Shown: positions 57,023-64,000 of the stretch, piece by piece
How the letters are laid out: each line of letters begins with the position of its first letter
How positions within the stretch are numbered: position 1 is the first letter of the stretch
NCBI GenBank assembly: GCA_016865035.1
Contig: CP018227.1
Location: 2,016,001-2,080,000 of the forward strand
Origin: Kordiimonadales bacterium IMCC3096
Lineage (GTDB): Bacteria > Pseudomonadota > Alphaproteobacteria > Minwuiales > Minwuiaceae
Direction of reading: 5' to 3'
DNA length: 64,000 bases
Program-made: the position numbers and the translations under genes
Notes under the pieces: model-generated
Databases searched by the model: none
What the model was told of the DNA's origin: nothing
The model's input: only the letters and a program-made list of their open reading frames with translations

Positions 57023-57712
57023 ATGGACGACCTGCCCGCAGACCTGAAGATCATCCGCAACCCGCGTGCGCGACGTCTGCGGCTGCGGCTCGACCGGCGG
57101 GAGGGGTTTCCGGTGCTGACCCTGCCGAAGGGGGTGCCGGAGCGGACAGGGCTGGCTTTCGTGCAGGAAAATCTCGACTGGATCCGCGACCGGCGGGCGG
57201 AACGGCCTGATCCCATCCCGTTCCTGCCCGGCACGCGCATCCCGTTCGGGGATCGGGAACTGCTGATCGTGCGGACACCGGACGGCCGCGGCAACACGCG
57301 CCTGAAGGCGGATTGCCTGCTGGTGGGCGGCGATGAAACACATTGCAACCGGCGGGTCACCGACTGGCTGAAGGTGCGGGCGCGGGAACGGCTGAAACAG
57401 CGGTCCCTGGTCCATGCGGACAGGATCGGTGAAACCATCAGCCGGGTCCGGGTGGCCGATCAGTCAAGCCGCTGGGGCAGCTGTTCGGGTCGGGGGGTGC
57501 TGTCATTCAACTGGCGGCTGATCCTGGCCCCGGATCATGTGCTGGACCATGTCGCCGCGCATGAGGTCGCGCATCTGCGGGAAATGAACCATGGCCCGCG
57601 ATTTCACGCGCTGCTGGCGACATTGCTGGAAGATCCGCGTCAGGGGGATCGCTGGCTGAGCCGCAACGGCCAGCAGCTCCGTCGCTACGGCATGGTGGCG
57701 ACGGGTTCCTGA
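57023..57712 (+). CDS. YgjP/SprT-like zinc metallopeptidase-fold protein (DUF45)
   Basis: A 229-residue protein of the YgjP family (DUF45). The zinc-binding motif is HEVAHLREMNHGPRFH, with HExxH-like H-E-V-A-H and a further His, and the preceding SSRWGSCSGRGVLSFNWRLI is the family signature. Such proteins act as M48-like peptidases or zinc chaperones; the substrate is unknown. Its 3' end overlaps by 28 nt the tail of the convergent thpR gene. Confidence 0.88.
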   Translation: MDDLPADLKIIRNPRARRLRLRLDRREGFPVLTLPKGVPERTGLAFVQENLDWIRDRRAERPDPIPFLPGTRIPFGDRELLIVRTPDGRGNTRLKADCLLVGGDETHCNRRVTDWLKVRARERLKQRSLVHADRIGETISRVRVADQSSRWGSCSGRGVLSFNWRLILAPDHVLDHVAAHEVAHLREMNHGPRFHALLATLLEDPRQGDRWLSRNGQQLRRYGMVATGS

Positions 57713-58248
57713 ACCGGGTCCAGTTCGAACTCCACCAGCGGTTCGTAACGCGCACCCTCCGACCCGAGATGGCTGCGGAACAGGGTGAAACCATCGACGG
57801 TGAAAGGCGGCAGATACAGTCCGCCATGGTCGGCAACAAAGCCTTCCAGCCGCCCCTTCGGCGCGTCCTTCAGCCGGGCAATGGTGACGTGGGGATGAAA
57901 CTTGCGATGTTCCGCCCCCAGCCCGGCGGACTGTGCCGCCTGCTCGATCTTTGCCTGCAGATGGCGCAGTGGCGCCGACGGTTCCGCCCCCACCCACAGC
58001 ATGCGGGCGCGGCGGCGGTCCCCGAAGATGCCCATGCCCGCCAGTGTCAGGTCAAAGGCGTCGGCGCGGACCCGTGACAGGGCGGCCACCAGATCCTCGG
58101 CCATGTCGCGCGAGGCGTCGCCGACAAAGCGCAGGGTCAGATGCAGGCTCTCCGGCGCAACCCAGCGCGCCCCGGGCAGACCGCCCTGTACCATCGTCAG
58201 GCGGTCGCGGAAGCGCGCGGGCAGATCAAGTGCAATGAACAGGCGCAT
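57685..58248 (-). CDS. thpR: RNA 2',3'-cyclic phosphodiesterase ThpR
   Basis: A 187-residue 2H-phosphodiesterase with the two catalytic tetrapeptide repeats, HLTLRFVG and HPHVTIARL. It hydrolyses 2',3'-cyclic phosphates and can ligate tRNA halves in vitro. Its last nine codons run antisense to the end of the DUF45 gene (28-nt overlap). The next gene on this strand is arsC-like, with a 29-nt gap. Confidence 0.92.
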   Translation of the reverse strand: MRLFIALDLPARFRDRLTMVQGGLPGARWVAPESLHLTLRFVGDASRDMAEDLVAALSRVRADAFDLTLAGMGIFGDRRRARMLWVGAEPSAPLRHLQAKIEQAAQSAGLGAEHRKFHPHVTIARLKDAPKGRLEGFVADHGGLYLPPFTVDGFTLFRSHLGSEGARYEPLVEFELDPVQEPVATMP

Positions 58249-58277
58249 GGTGACACCCTGGACAAGGATTGTGACAT

Positions 58278-58625
58278 TCAGAGGATGGCGAGAACCGACT
58301 CCGGCGGGCGGCCAAGCGCGGCCTTGCCATTGGCCAGCACGATGGGCCGTTCGATCAGCTTCGGCGTCGCGATCATTGCCGCAATCAGTTCGCCGTCCGA
58401 GAGGCCGGGTTCATCCAGGCCGCCGGCCTTGTATTCCGCTTCCTTCCGACGCATCAGGTCGCGGGGCGCAATACCCAGCTTTCCCAGGATGTCGCTGAGT
58501 TCGGCGGCGGTGGGCGGGGTCTTCAGATATTCGATCACCGTCGGCGTGACGCCCTTGTCCTCCAGCAGTTTCAGCGTCTCGCGGGACTTGGAGCAACGGG
58601 GGTTGTGATAGATGGTGACAGACAT
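58278..58625 (-). CDS. ArsC-family thioredoxin-fold protein (arsenate reductase-like)
   Basis: A 115-residue protein. I chose the start at 58625 (MSVTIYHNPRC) because GGAGAG is directly upstream; a start at 58643 is possible. The ArsC motif is YHNPRCSKSRETLKLLEDKG with catalytic Cys in C-S-K-S, followed by YLKTPPTAAELSDILGKLG and a C-terminal IVLANGKAALGRPPESVL. It could reduce arsenate using glutaredoxin, but Spx/YffB-like relatives share these features. It lies 53 nt downstream of the broken arylesterase gene. Confidence 0.87.
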   Translation of the reverse strand: MSVTIYHNPRCSKSRETLKLLEDKGVTPTVIEYLKTPPTAAELSDILGKLGIAPRDLMRRKEAEYKAGGLDEPGLSDGELIAAMIATPKLIERPIVLANGKAALGRPPESVLAIL

Positions 58626-58678
58626 TCGACTCTCTCCGGACATGAAACGCGGACTCAGGCGGCAGCTTGCGCCAGGGG

Positions 58679-59289
58679 TCAGGGACGCAGCAGTTCGGCA
58701 ACCGGGCCGGACATGCGCGCGGCGATGATGGCGGCACCCTCCGCATTGGGGTGGATGCCATCCGACTGGTTCAGCGATGGCTCAGCCGCCACACCGTCCA
58801 GCAGGAAGGGATAGAAGGCCACCTCAGCGTCCGCCGCGACCTCGGCGAACAGCGGATTGAACTTCGCGGCATATTCATTCCCGAGGTTCGGCGGGGCCAG
58901 CATGCCCGCGACCAGGACCGGAATGTCTTTCGATGTCAGGTTCTCGATGATCGCCACCAGGTTGCGTCGGGTCTCCGCCGGATCAATGCCGCGCAGGCCG
59001 TCGTTGCCACCCAGAGCCACGATCACCAGATCGGGCTGGCCCTGCACGGCCCAGTCCAGCCGTGACAGGCCACCTGCCGTCGTGTCGCCGGATACGCCCG
59101 CATTCTCCACCACCACATCCAGCCCATCGGCCTGCAGTTTCTCCCCAGCAGGCGCGGCAGCGCGGCGGAGGGCGGCAGGCCGTACCCGGCGGTGATCGAA
59201 TCACCGAACATCACCACCCGCATTGACGAAGCATTCACCGCTTGCGGACAAACAATGGACACAAACATGACCATTGTGACGAAAAGCAA
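58679..59289 (-). pseudogene. tesA: TesA-like GDSL arylesterase gene with a frameshift
   Basis: Two frames on the minus strand together give a complete arylesterase. The N-terminal one holds a signal-like stretch and block I RVVMFGDSITAGYGLP; the other holds ENAGVSGDTTAG, VIVALGGNDGLRG and the catalytic end SDGIHPNAEG. They would join as one continuous protein if the four-C run at 59143-59146 (GGGG on the coding strand) had five bases. The break is thus a one-base homopolymer deletion: true loss of function or a sequencing error. The start is uncertain (TTG at 59289 or ATG at 59274). The neighbourhood is the classical tesA/ybbA/ybbP set. Confidence 0.8.
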
Positions 59290-59392
59290 CAGTCCGTTGA
59301 TCCCCCGGCAGGCGCGGCCATATCGGGGGGAGGGTGCGCACGCGGCGGGATGCGCGAACCGCAGGGTCTGAAGCCGAGGAGAAAACACTGAC

Positions 59393-60097
59393 ATGGGCGA
59401 CAGCCTCATTCGTCTGGAAGACGTTCACATCACTCTCGACGGCGCTGCAGGCGCGGTCAAGATACTCAAGGGCATCAGCCTCGACGTGGCCGCCGGTACC
59501 TCCGTGGCAGTGCTTGGCCCCTCCGGATCCGGCAAGTCCACCCTGCTCGCCGCGGTCGGCGGGCTTGAGGGTGTGACCAGCGGCAAGCTGACGGTCGCGA
59601 ATAGTGACCTGACCCGGCTGGACGAGGATGGGCTGGCCCTGTTCCGTCGCCACCATGTAGGGATCGTGTTCCAGTCATTCCACCTGTTGCCGACCATGAC
59701 GGCACTGGAAAATGTCGCAGCGCCCCTGGAACTGGCCGGGAAAGCCGATCCCTTCACCCGCGCGGAAAGGGAACTCGCCGCGGTCGGTCTGCAGGACCGC
59801 GCCGGTCATTATCCGAGCCAGATGTCCGGCGGCGAGCAGCAGCGCGTTGCCCTGGCGCGCGCGCTGGCGGCTGATCCGGCGCTGATCCTGGCCGATGAAC
59901 CAACCGGAAATCTGGATGGCGAGACCGGCGAGAAGATCACCGAACTGCTGTTCGAGGCGCAGCGGGAACGGGGGACCACCCTGCTGCTGGTGACACATGA
60001 CGAGGATCTGGCCACGCGCTGCGACCGCATCGTGCGCATCCGGGACGGGCTGATCGCCGATGACACACTGAACAGCCACGCCACGGCGGCGGCCTGA
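59393..60097 (+). CDS. ybbA: ABC transporter ATP-binding protein (YbbA, LolD/MacB type)
   Basis: A 234-residue ATPase. Walker A is [12 protein letters not shown], the Q-loop is [17 protein letters not shown], the signature is [15 protein letters not shown], and Walker B is [16 protein letters not shown]. The [10 protein letters not shown] pattern is typical of the MacB/LolD class. It precedes the FtsX-like permease by 5 nt, and the arylesterase gene is divergent with a 103-nt spacer, matching the conserved tesA-ybbA-ybbP block. Confidence 0.93.
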   Translation: MGDSLIRLEDVHITLDGAAGAVKILKGISLDVAAGTSVAVLGPSGSGKSTLLAAVGGLEGVTSGKLTVANSDLTRLDEDGLALFRRHHVGIVFQSFHLLPTMTALENVAAPLELAGKADPFTRAERELAAVGLQDRAGHYPSQMSGGEQQRVALARALAADPALILADEPTGNLDGETGEKITELLFEAQRERGTTLLLVTHDEDLATRCDRIVRIRDGLIADDTLNSHATAAA

Positions 60098-60102
60098 TAC
60101 CC

Positions 60103-62631
60103 ATGCACAATCTCCAGACAGCCTGGCGCATGGCGCTGCGTGACCTGCGCGGTGGCGTGGCCGGTTTCCGGATCTTCCTGTTCTCGCTGGGCCTTGGCGT
60201 TGCCGCCATTGCCGGTGTCGGCTCGCTCACGTCATCGATCCTGTCCGGGCTGCAGGCGAACGGGCAGCAGATCCTGGGCGCCGACGTCGACCTGCGCCTG
60301 ATCCATCGGGAGCCGTCGCAGCCCGCTCAGGACTGGCTTGCCGCCAACAGTGAGGCGGTATCGCAGAGCCTGACGATGCGCACCATCGTGCGCGCCACCT
60401 CTTCGGACGCGCGTACCCTCTCGGAACTCAAGGCGGTGGACGATCTCTATCCCCTCTACGGCCAGTTCAGGCTGGAAGGTGGCGGCGATCCGACCGTGGC
60501 CCTGGGTCTGGCCAATGGCCGCTACGGTGTCGTTGCCGCACCGGAACTCGCCGACCGGCTGGACGTGCGCATCGGCGAGATCCTGCGCGTGGGTGACGCG
60601 GAGGTGGAGCTGCGCGGGATCATTGCCGATGAACCGGATCGGGCATCCAGCGGGGCTGTCCTGCTGGGCCCGCGTCTGATGATCTCCGCGGATGCCCTGC
60701 CGGCCACCGATCTGATCCAGCCGGGCAGCATGATCTTCCGCCACTATCGGCTGAAGCTGCCCCCCGGTGCGGATCTGGCCGATTTCGTTTCGACATTGCA
60801 GGACCGCTTCCCCGATGAGGGCTGGAGGGTGCGTGACAGCCGTCGTGGCGCCCCGGGCGTCGAGAGTTTCATCGAACGGCTGCGCGTGTTTCTGATCCTT
60901 GTCGGACTGACCGCCCTGCTGGTTGGCGGGGTCGGGGTCGGCAATGCAGTCAAGGCGCATCTGGATACCAAGCGGCGCTCCATCGCCATCCTGAAGTGCC
61001 TCGGGGCGACCGGCGGTGACATCACGCGCATCTTCATGATCCAGATCCTGGTGCTTGGCACGGTCGGCATTGTCGCCGGTCTGATTGTCGGTGGTCTGGT
61101 GCCCTTCATCGTCGGCAGCCTGCTGGCGCAGGTGCTGCCCGTGGCGCCGGAGGCGAACCTGTTCGTGATGCCCCTGCTGCTGGCCACGCTCTACGGCATT
61201 CTCATCATCCTGACCTTCGCGCTCTGGCCGCTGGGTTCTGCCCGCCGGACCAGTGCCGCAAGCCTGTTCCGGGCCATGCTGGGCGATGGCGGCGAACGCC
61301 CGCCGCGCAGTTTCATCATCGGCACCGTGCTGTCGCTGGCGGGCCTTGCCGGGCTGACCCTCGCCAGTTCGGACCAGCCGGTGTTCGCGGCATATTTCGT
61401 GCTGGGGGCCGCGGGTTGCTTCGCCGTGCTGTGGCTTGCGGCACAGGGGGTCATGCGTGCCGCCGCGCGGGTGAAGGGTCCGCGCAGTTCGACCTTCCGC
61501 ATGGCGCTGGCCAACCTGCACCGACCGGGTGCGCCCACGGTCTCGGTGATGATCTCGCTCGGTCTGGGGGTCACGCTGCTGGCCGCCGTGGCCCTGATCG
61601 AGGGCAATGTGAAGGGCCAGGTCGATCGCCGGGTGGCGGAGGAAGCCCCGGCCTTCTTCTTCATCGACATCCAGCCGCATCAGCTTGATCCGTTCCTGGC
61701 CATCGCCAAAGGTATCGACGGTGTCAGCAACGTGCAGACGGTGCCGACCCTGCGGGGCCGCATCACGCGCCTGAACGGTGCGGTGCCGGACGAGAGCAAG
61801 GTCGACCCCGGCGAGGCCTGGGTGCTGCGCGGCGACCGTGGCCTGACCTACGCCGCCAACCCGCCGGAGAACAGTCCGATCGTGGAAGGTGAATGGTGGC
61901 CCGCCGACTATCGCGGCGAACCGCTGATCAGCTTCGAGAAGGAAGCCGCTGTCGGGCTGGGTGTGGGGATCGGTGACACCATCACGATCAATGTGCTGGG
62001 CCGGGACATCACCGCCCGCATCGCCAGCCTGCGCGACATCGACTGGGGCACCTTCGCGATCAACTACCTGTTCATCTTCGATCCCGCGACCCTGGCCGGC
62101 GCGCCGCATACCCATCTGGCCACCGCCCATGCGGAGGGGGCGGCCGAACAGCAGCTCTACCGCGCCGTGACCGACCGGTTCGCCAACGTCAGCGCCATCC
62201 GGGTGAAGGAGGCCATGACCCTGTTCGACCAGATCCTGGGCCAGGTCGCGACGGCCATCCGCGCGGCCTCCGGCGTGACCCTGTTCGCGGGGATGCTGGT
62301 GCTGGCAGGGGCCATCGCGGCGGGACACAGGCGTCGGGTGCGGGAATCCGTGGTGCTGAAGGTCATCGGTGCGACCCGTGGCCAGATCCTGCGGATCAAT
62401 GCCGCCGAGTTCGCCGTGCTGGGCAGCATCACCGCGATCGTTGCCGCCATTGCCGGGTCCGCCGCCGGATGGGGGGTGATCACCTTCGTCATGCAGGGCG
62501 AGTTCACCATCCTGCCCGCCCGGCTTGCGGTGGTCATCCTCGGTGCGATCATCCTGACGACCCTGCTGGGTCTGGCGGGTGCCTGGCGTGCGCTCGGACG
62601 CAAGCCTGCCGCCGAACTCAGGGTGGAGTGA
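60103..62631 (+). CDS. ybbP: FtsX-like ABC permease YbbP
   Basis: An 842-residue membrane protein with two copies of the FtsX-like permease unit: helix 1 near residues 20-45, three helices at about 265-385 with a cytosolic [29 protein letters not shown] coupling segment, further helices near 400-460, and a second unit after about 710 ([23 protein letters not shown]) with the final three helices. Large periplasmic domains lie between. YbbP with YbbA is predicted to move a lipid or lipoprotein, or to assist TesA. It is separated from ybbA by 5 nt. Confidence 0.92.
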   Translation: MHNLQTAWRMALRDLRGGVAGFRIFLFSLGLGVAAIAGVGSLTSSILSGLQANGQQILGADVDLRLIHREPSQPAQDWLAANSEAVSQSLTMRTIVRATSSDARTLSELKAVDDLYPLYGQFRLEGGGDPTVALGLANGRYGVVAAPELADRLDVRIGEILRVGDAEVELRGIIADEPDRASSGAVLLGPRLMISADALPATDLIQPGSMIFRHYRLKLPPGADLADFVSTLQDRFPDEGWRVRDSRRGAPGVESFIERLRVFLILVGLTALLVGGVGVGNAVKAHLDTKRRSIAILKCLGATGGDITRIFMIQILVLGTVGIVAGLIVGGLVPFIVGSLLAQVLPVAPEANLFVMPLLLATLYGILIILTFALWPLGSARRTSAASLFRAMLGDGGERPPRSFIIGTVLSLAGLAGLTLASSDQPVFAAYFVLGAAGCFAVLWLAAQGVMRAAARVKGPRSSTFRMALANLHRPGAPTVSVMISLGLGVTLLAAVALIEGNVKGQVDRRVAEEAPAFFFIDIQPHQLDPFLAIAKGIDGVSNVQTVPTLRGRITRLNGAVPDESKVDPGEAWVLRGDRGLTYAANPPENSPIVEGEWWPADYRGEPLISFEKEAAVGLGVGIGDTITINVLGRDITARIASLRDIDWGTFAINYLFIFDPATLAGAPHTHLATAHAEGAAEQQLYRAVTDRFANVSAIRVKEAMTLFDQILGQVATAIRAASGVTLFAGMLVLAGAIAAGHRRRVRESVVLKVIGATRGQILRINAAEFAVLGSITAIVAAIAGSAAGWGVITFVMQGEFTILPARLAVVILGAIILTTLLGLAGAWRALGRKPAAELRVE

Positions 62632-62682
62632 CAGCGCCTAACGGGTGTAGCATCCTCCCGCTTGACCTTGGGGGAGGATACA

Positions 62683-64000
62683 ATGGCGACGGACAAGTCC
62701 GAATGGGTAGTCGGCAAGACACTGGCACGTCAGGCGCAGGAGCGCCCTGACGCACGTTTCATCCAGTTCGAGGACAATGAACCCTACACCTATGCGCAGG
62801 CACACCGGACCGCCAACAGCTATGGCAATGCCTATGCGCAGATCGGTGTCGGGTTCGGCGACCATGTCGTGCTGATGCTGCACAACCGGCTGGAGTATCT
62901 CTGGTCCTGGATCGGGTTGAGCCGTATCGGCGCCGTCGCCGTCGCGGTGAATACGGCCTACAAGGGCCGGTTCCTGACCCATGTTCTGACCAACTGTCGC
63001 GCGGGTATCGCGGTGGTGGAGCCGGAGTTCCTGCCCTGGCTGGCGGAGATCGAGGATACGGTACCGGATCTGAAGACCGTCTATGTGCCCAGCGACGGTG
63101 CCGACGTGCCGTGGCCGGAGTTCAGCCGGATCGATGTGCGGTCACTGGATGAACTGCTGAACGGCCCCGAGGATGACATCGATGTCGAGGTCACCTACAG
63201 CGACATCGGCATGATCATGTTCACGTCAGGCACCACGGGTCCGTCGAAGGGGGTGCTGATGCCCAACGGGCATCTGTACCTGATCGGTCTGTCGATGAAG
63301 GAATCCATGCAACTCGGGCCGGATGACCGGTACTACATCTGCATGCCGCTGTTTCATGCGCAGGGCATCCTGATGCAGACCTACGGAACCATGCAGGCCG
63401 GTGGCAGCGCCGTGCTGATGCGGTCATTCAGTGCGCGCACCTGGATCGATGATGTGCGCAAGTACAAGGCGACGGCGACGAACCTGCTGGGCGCCATGAA
63501 CGACTTTGTCCTCAGTCAGCCGCCGCGCGCCGATGATGCGGACAATGACCTGCGCATCATGTGCGCCCTGCCGGTCACCACGGATACCATGAACAACCTG
63601 TCGAAACGGTTCGGCGTGAACAAGTTCACCGAACTGTTCGGCATGACGGAATGCAACCTGCCGGTCTGGCGGCCCTTCGATGCGCCCAACGAGGCCGGCT
63701 GTTCGGGCAAGGTCTGGGACGAGTATTTCGAGGTCATCGTGGCCCACCCGGATACCGACGAGGAAATGCCGGTCGGGGAGGTGGGCGAGATCCTGGTCCG
63801 CCCGAAGGAGCCGTTCTGCTTCATGCAGGGGTATAACGGCATGCCTGACAGGACGGTCGAGACCTGGCGGAACTTCTGGTTCCACACGGGTGATGCCGGT
63901 CGCTTCGATGAACGTGGCTATCTCTGGTACATCGACCGCATCAAGGACACGATCCGCCGCCGGGGCGAGAACATCTCGTCCTACGAGGTGGAGGCCGTGC
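62683..64000 (+). CDS. CaiC-like AMP-dependent acyl-CoA synthetase, N-terminal part (cut by window end)
   Basis: An open frame of 439 codons starts at ATG 62683, with GGGGAGG 6 nt upstream, and runs off the right edge. The ANL-superfamily P-loop-like motif is FTSGTTGPSKGVL, followed by PLFHAQG, FGMTECN (A4/A5 region) and WFHTGDAGRFDERGYLWYIDRIKDTIRRRGENIS (A7-A8). The best family match by eye is crotonobetaine/carnitine-CoA ligase. A gamma-butyrobetaine hydroxylase-like enzyme is 5.7 kb upstream. Other medium-chain or aromatic acyl-CoA ligases share these motifs. Confidence 0.87.
   Translation, partial: MATDKSEWVVGKTLARQAQERPDARFIQFEDNEPYTYAQAHRTANSYGNAYAQIGVGFGDHVVLMLHNRLEYLWSWIGLSRIGAVAVAVNTAYKGRFLTHVLTNCRAGIAVVEPEFLPWLAEIEDTVPDLKTVYVPSDGADVPWPEFSRIDVRSLDELLNGPEDDIDVEVTYSDIGMIMFTSGTTGPSKGVLMPNGHLYLIGLSMKESMQLGPDDRYYICMPLFHAQGILMQTYGTMQAGGSAVLMRSFSARTWIDDVRKYKATATNLLGAMNDFVLSQPPRADDADNDLRIMCALPVTTDTMNNLSKRFGVNKFTELFGMTECNLPVWRPFDAPNEAGCSGKVWDEYFEVIVAHPDTDEEMPVGEVGEILVRPKEPFCFMQGYNGMPDRTVETWRNFWFHTGDAGRFDERGYLWYIDRIKDTIRRRGENISSYEVEAV

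Overview
The window is a 64 kb stretch of an alphaproteobacterial chromosome, most likely from a Rhodospirillales-like lineage. The support is high-GC coding sequence almost throughout, an RpoH-type sigma factor with an intact RpoH box, an HdaA-like protein next to an AI-2E permease, a cytochrome c', and the bamD-recN-ligA order. I see no rRNA, tRNA, phage or CRISPR array. Gene density is normal, with many ATGA/GTGA overlaps.

Layout. 1-2.3 kb: a bufferin-type RiPP cluster (bufA-bufB-bufC order, minus strand) with a periplasmic YHS protein upstream. 2.4-4.4 kb: mtnA plus a FucA-like class II aldolase (methylthioribose/deoxyribose phosphate salvage, DHAP-shunt type). 4.4-9.2 kb: purM-purN, then divergently DUF2066, AI-2E permease and hdaA. 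9.2-13 kb: small metabolic and redox genes, including ccdA and a quinone oxidoreductase. 13-16 kb: a secreted RTX protein. 16-21 kb: a pfkB-glpK-oxidoreductase-acyl-CoA-dehydrogenase-like operon. 21-25 kb (minus): a CBS protein, fatty acyl-CoA enzymes, a peroxiredoxin and rpoH. 25-29 kb: a MarR regulator with a Cys-rich tail, then a ligase-associated Lhr-like helicase and its PdeM phosphoesterase. 29-39 kb: a LuxO-like sigma-54 activator, a divergent hybrid kinase with a fused HPt domain, and a giant FecR-domain RTX protein. 39-42.5 kb: azlCD, cytochromes c and a flavin reductase. 42.5-48.8 kb: a patchy accessory region with a DUF418 gene, a decayed duplicate of the flavin reductase, an IS630-type transposase remnant and an AT-rich signalling island. 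48.9-64 kb: conserved chromosome (xre, bamD-recN-ligA, a gamma-butyrobetaine hydroxylase-like dioxygenase, thpR, arsC-like, a frameshifted arylesterase beside ybbA-ybbP, and a CaiC-like CoA ligase cut by the window end).

Three things look most worth following. (1) Both RTX genes, 18 kb apart, have well-matched -24/-12 sigma-54 promoters (13085-13100 and 33815-33830), and the LuxO-like activator plus its probable kinase/HPt lie directly beside the giant RTX gene. This suggests a sigma-54 phosphorelay controlling secreted RTX matrix or adhesin proteins. (2) The AT-rich island at 44.5-48.8 kb couples a membrane histidine kinase, a winged-helix response regulator, a stand-alone receiver and an exported SUOX-fold (molybdopterin-oxidoreductase-like) protein without a catalytic cysteine, which could be its sensing partner. 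(3) The bufferin operon has a strong hairpin between the precursor gene and its modifying-enzyme gene. All functional statements come from reading the sequence and family knowledge; no database search was run.
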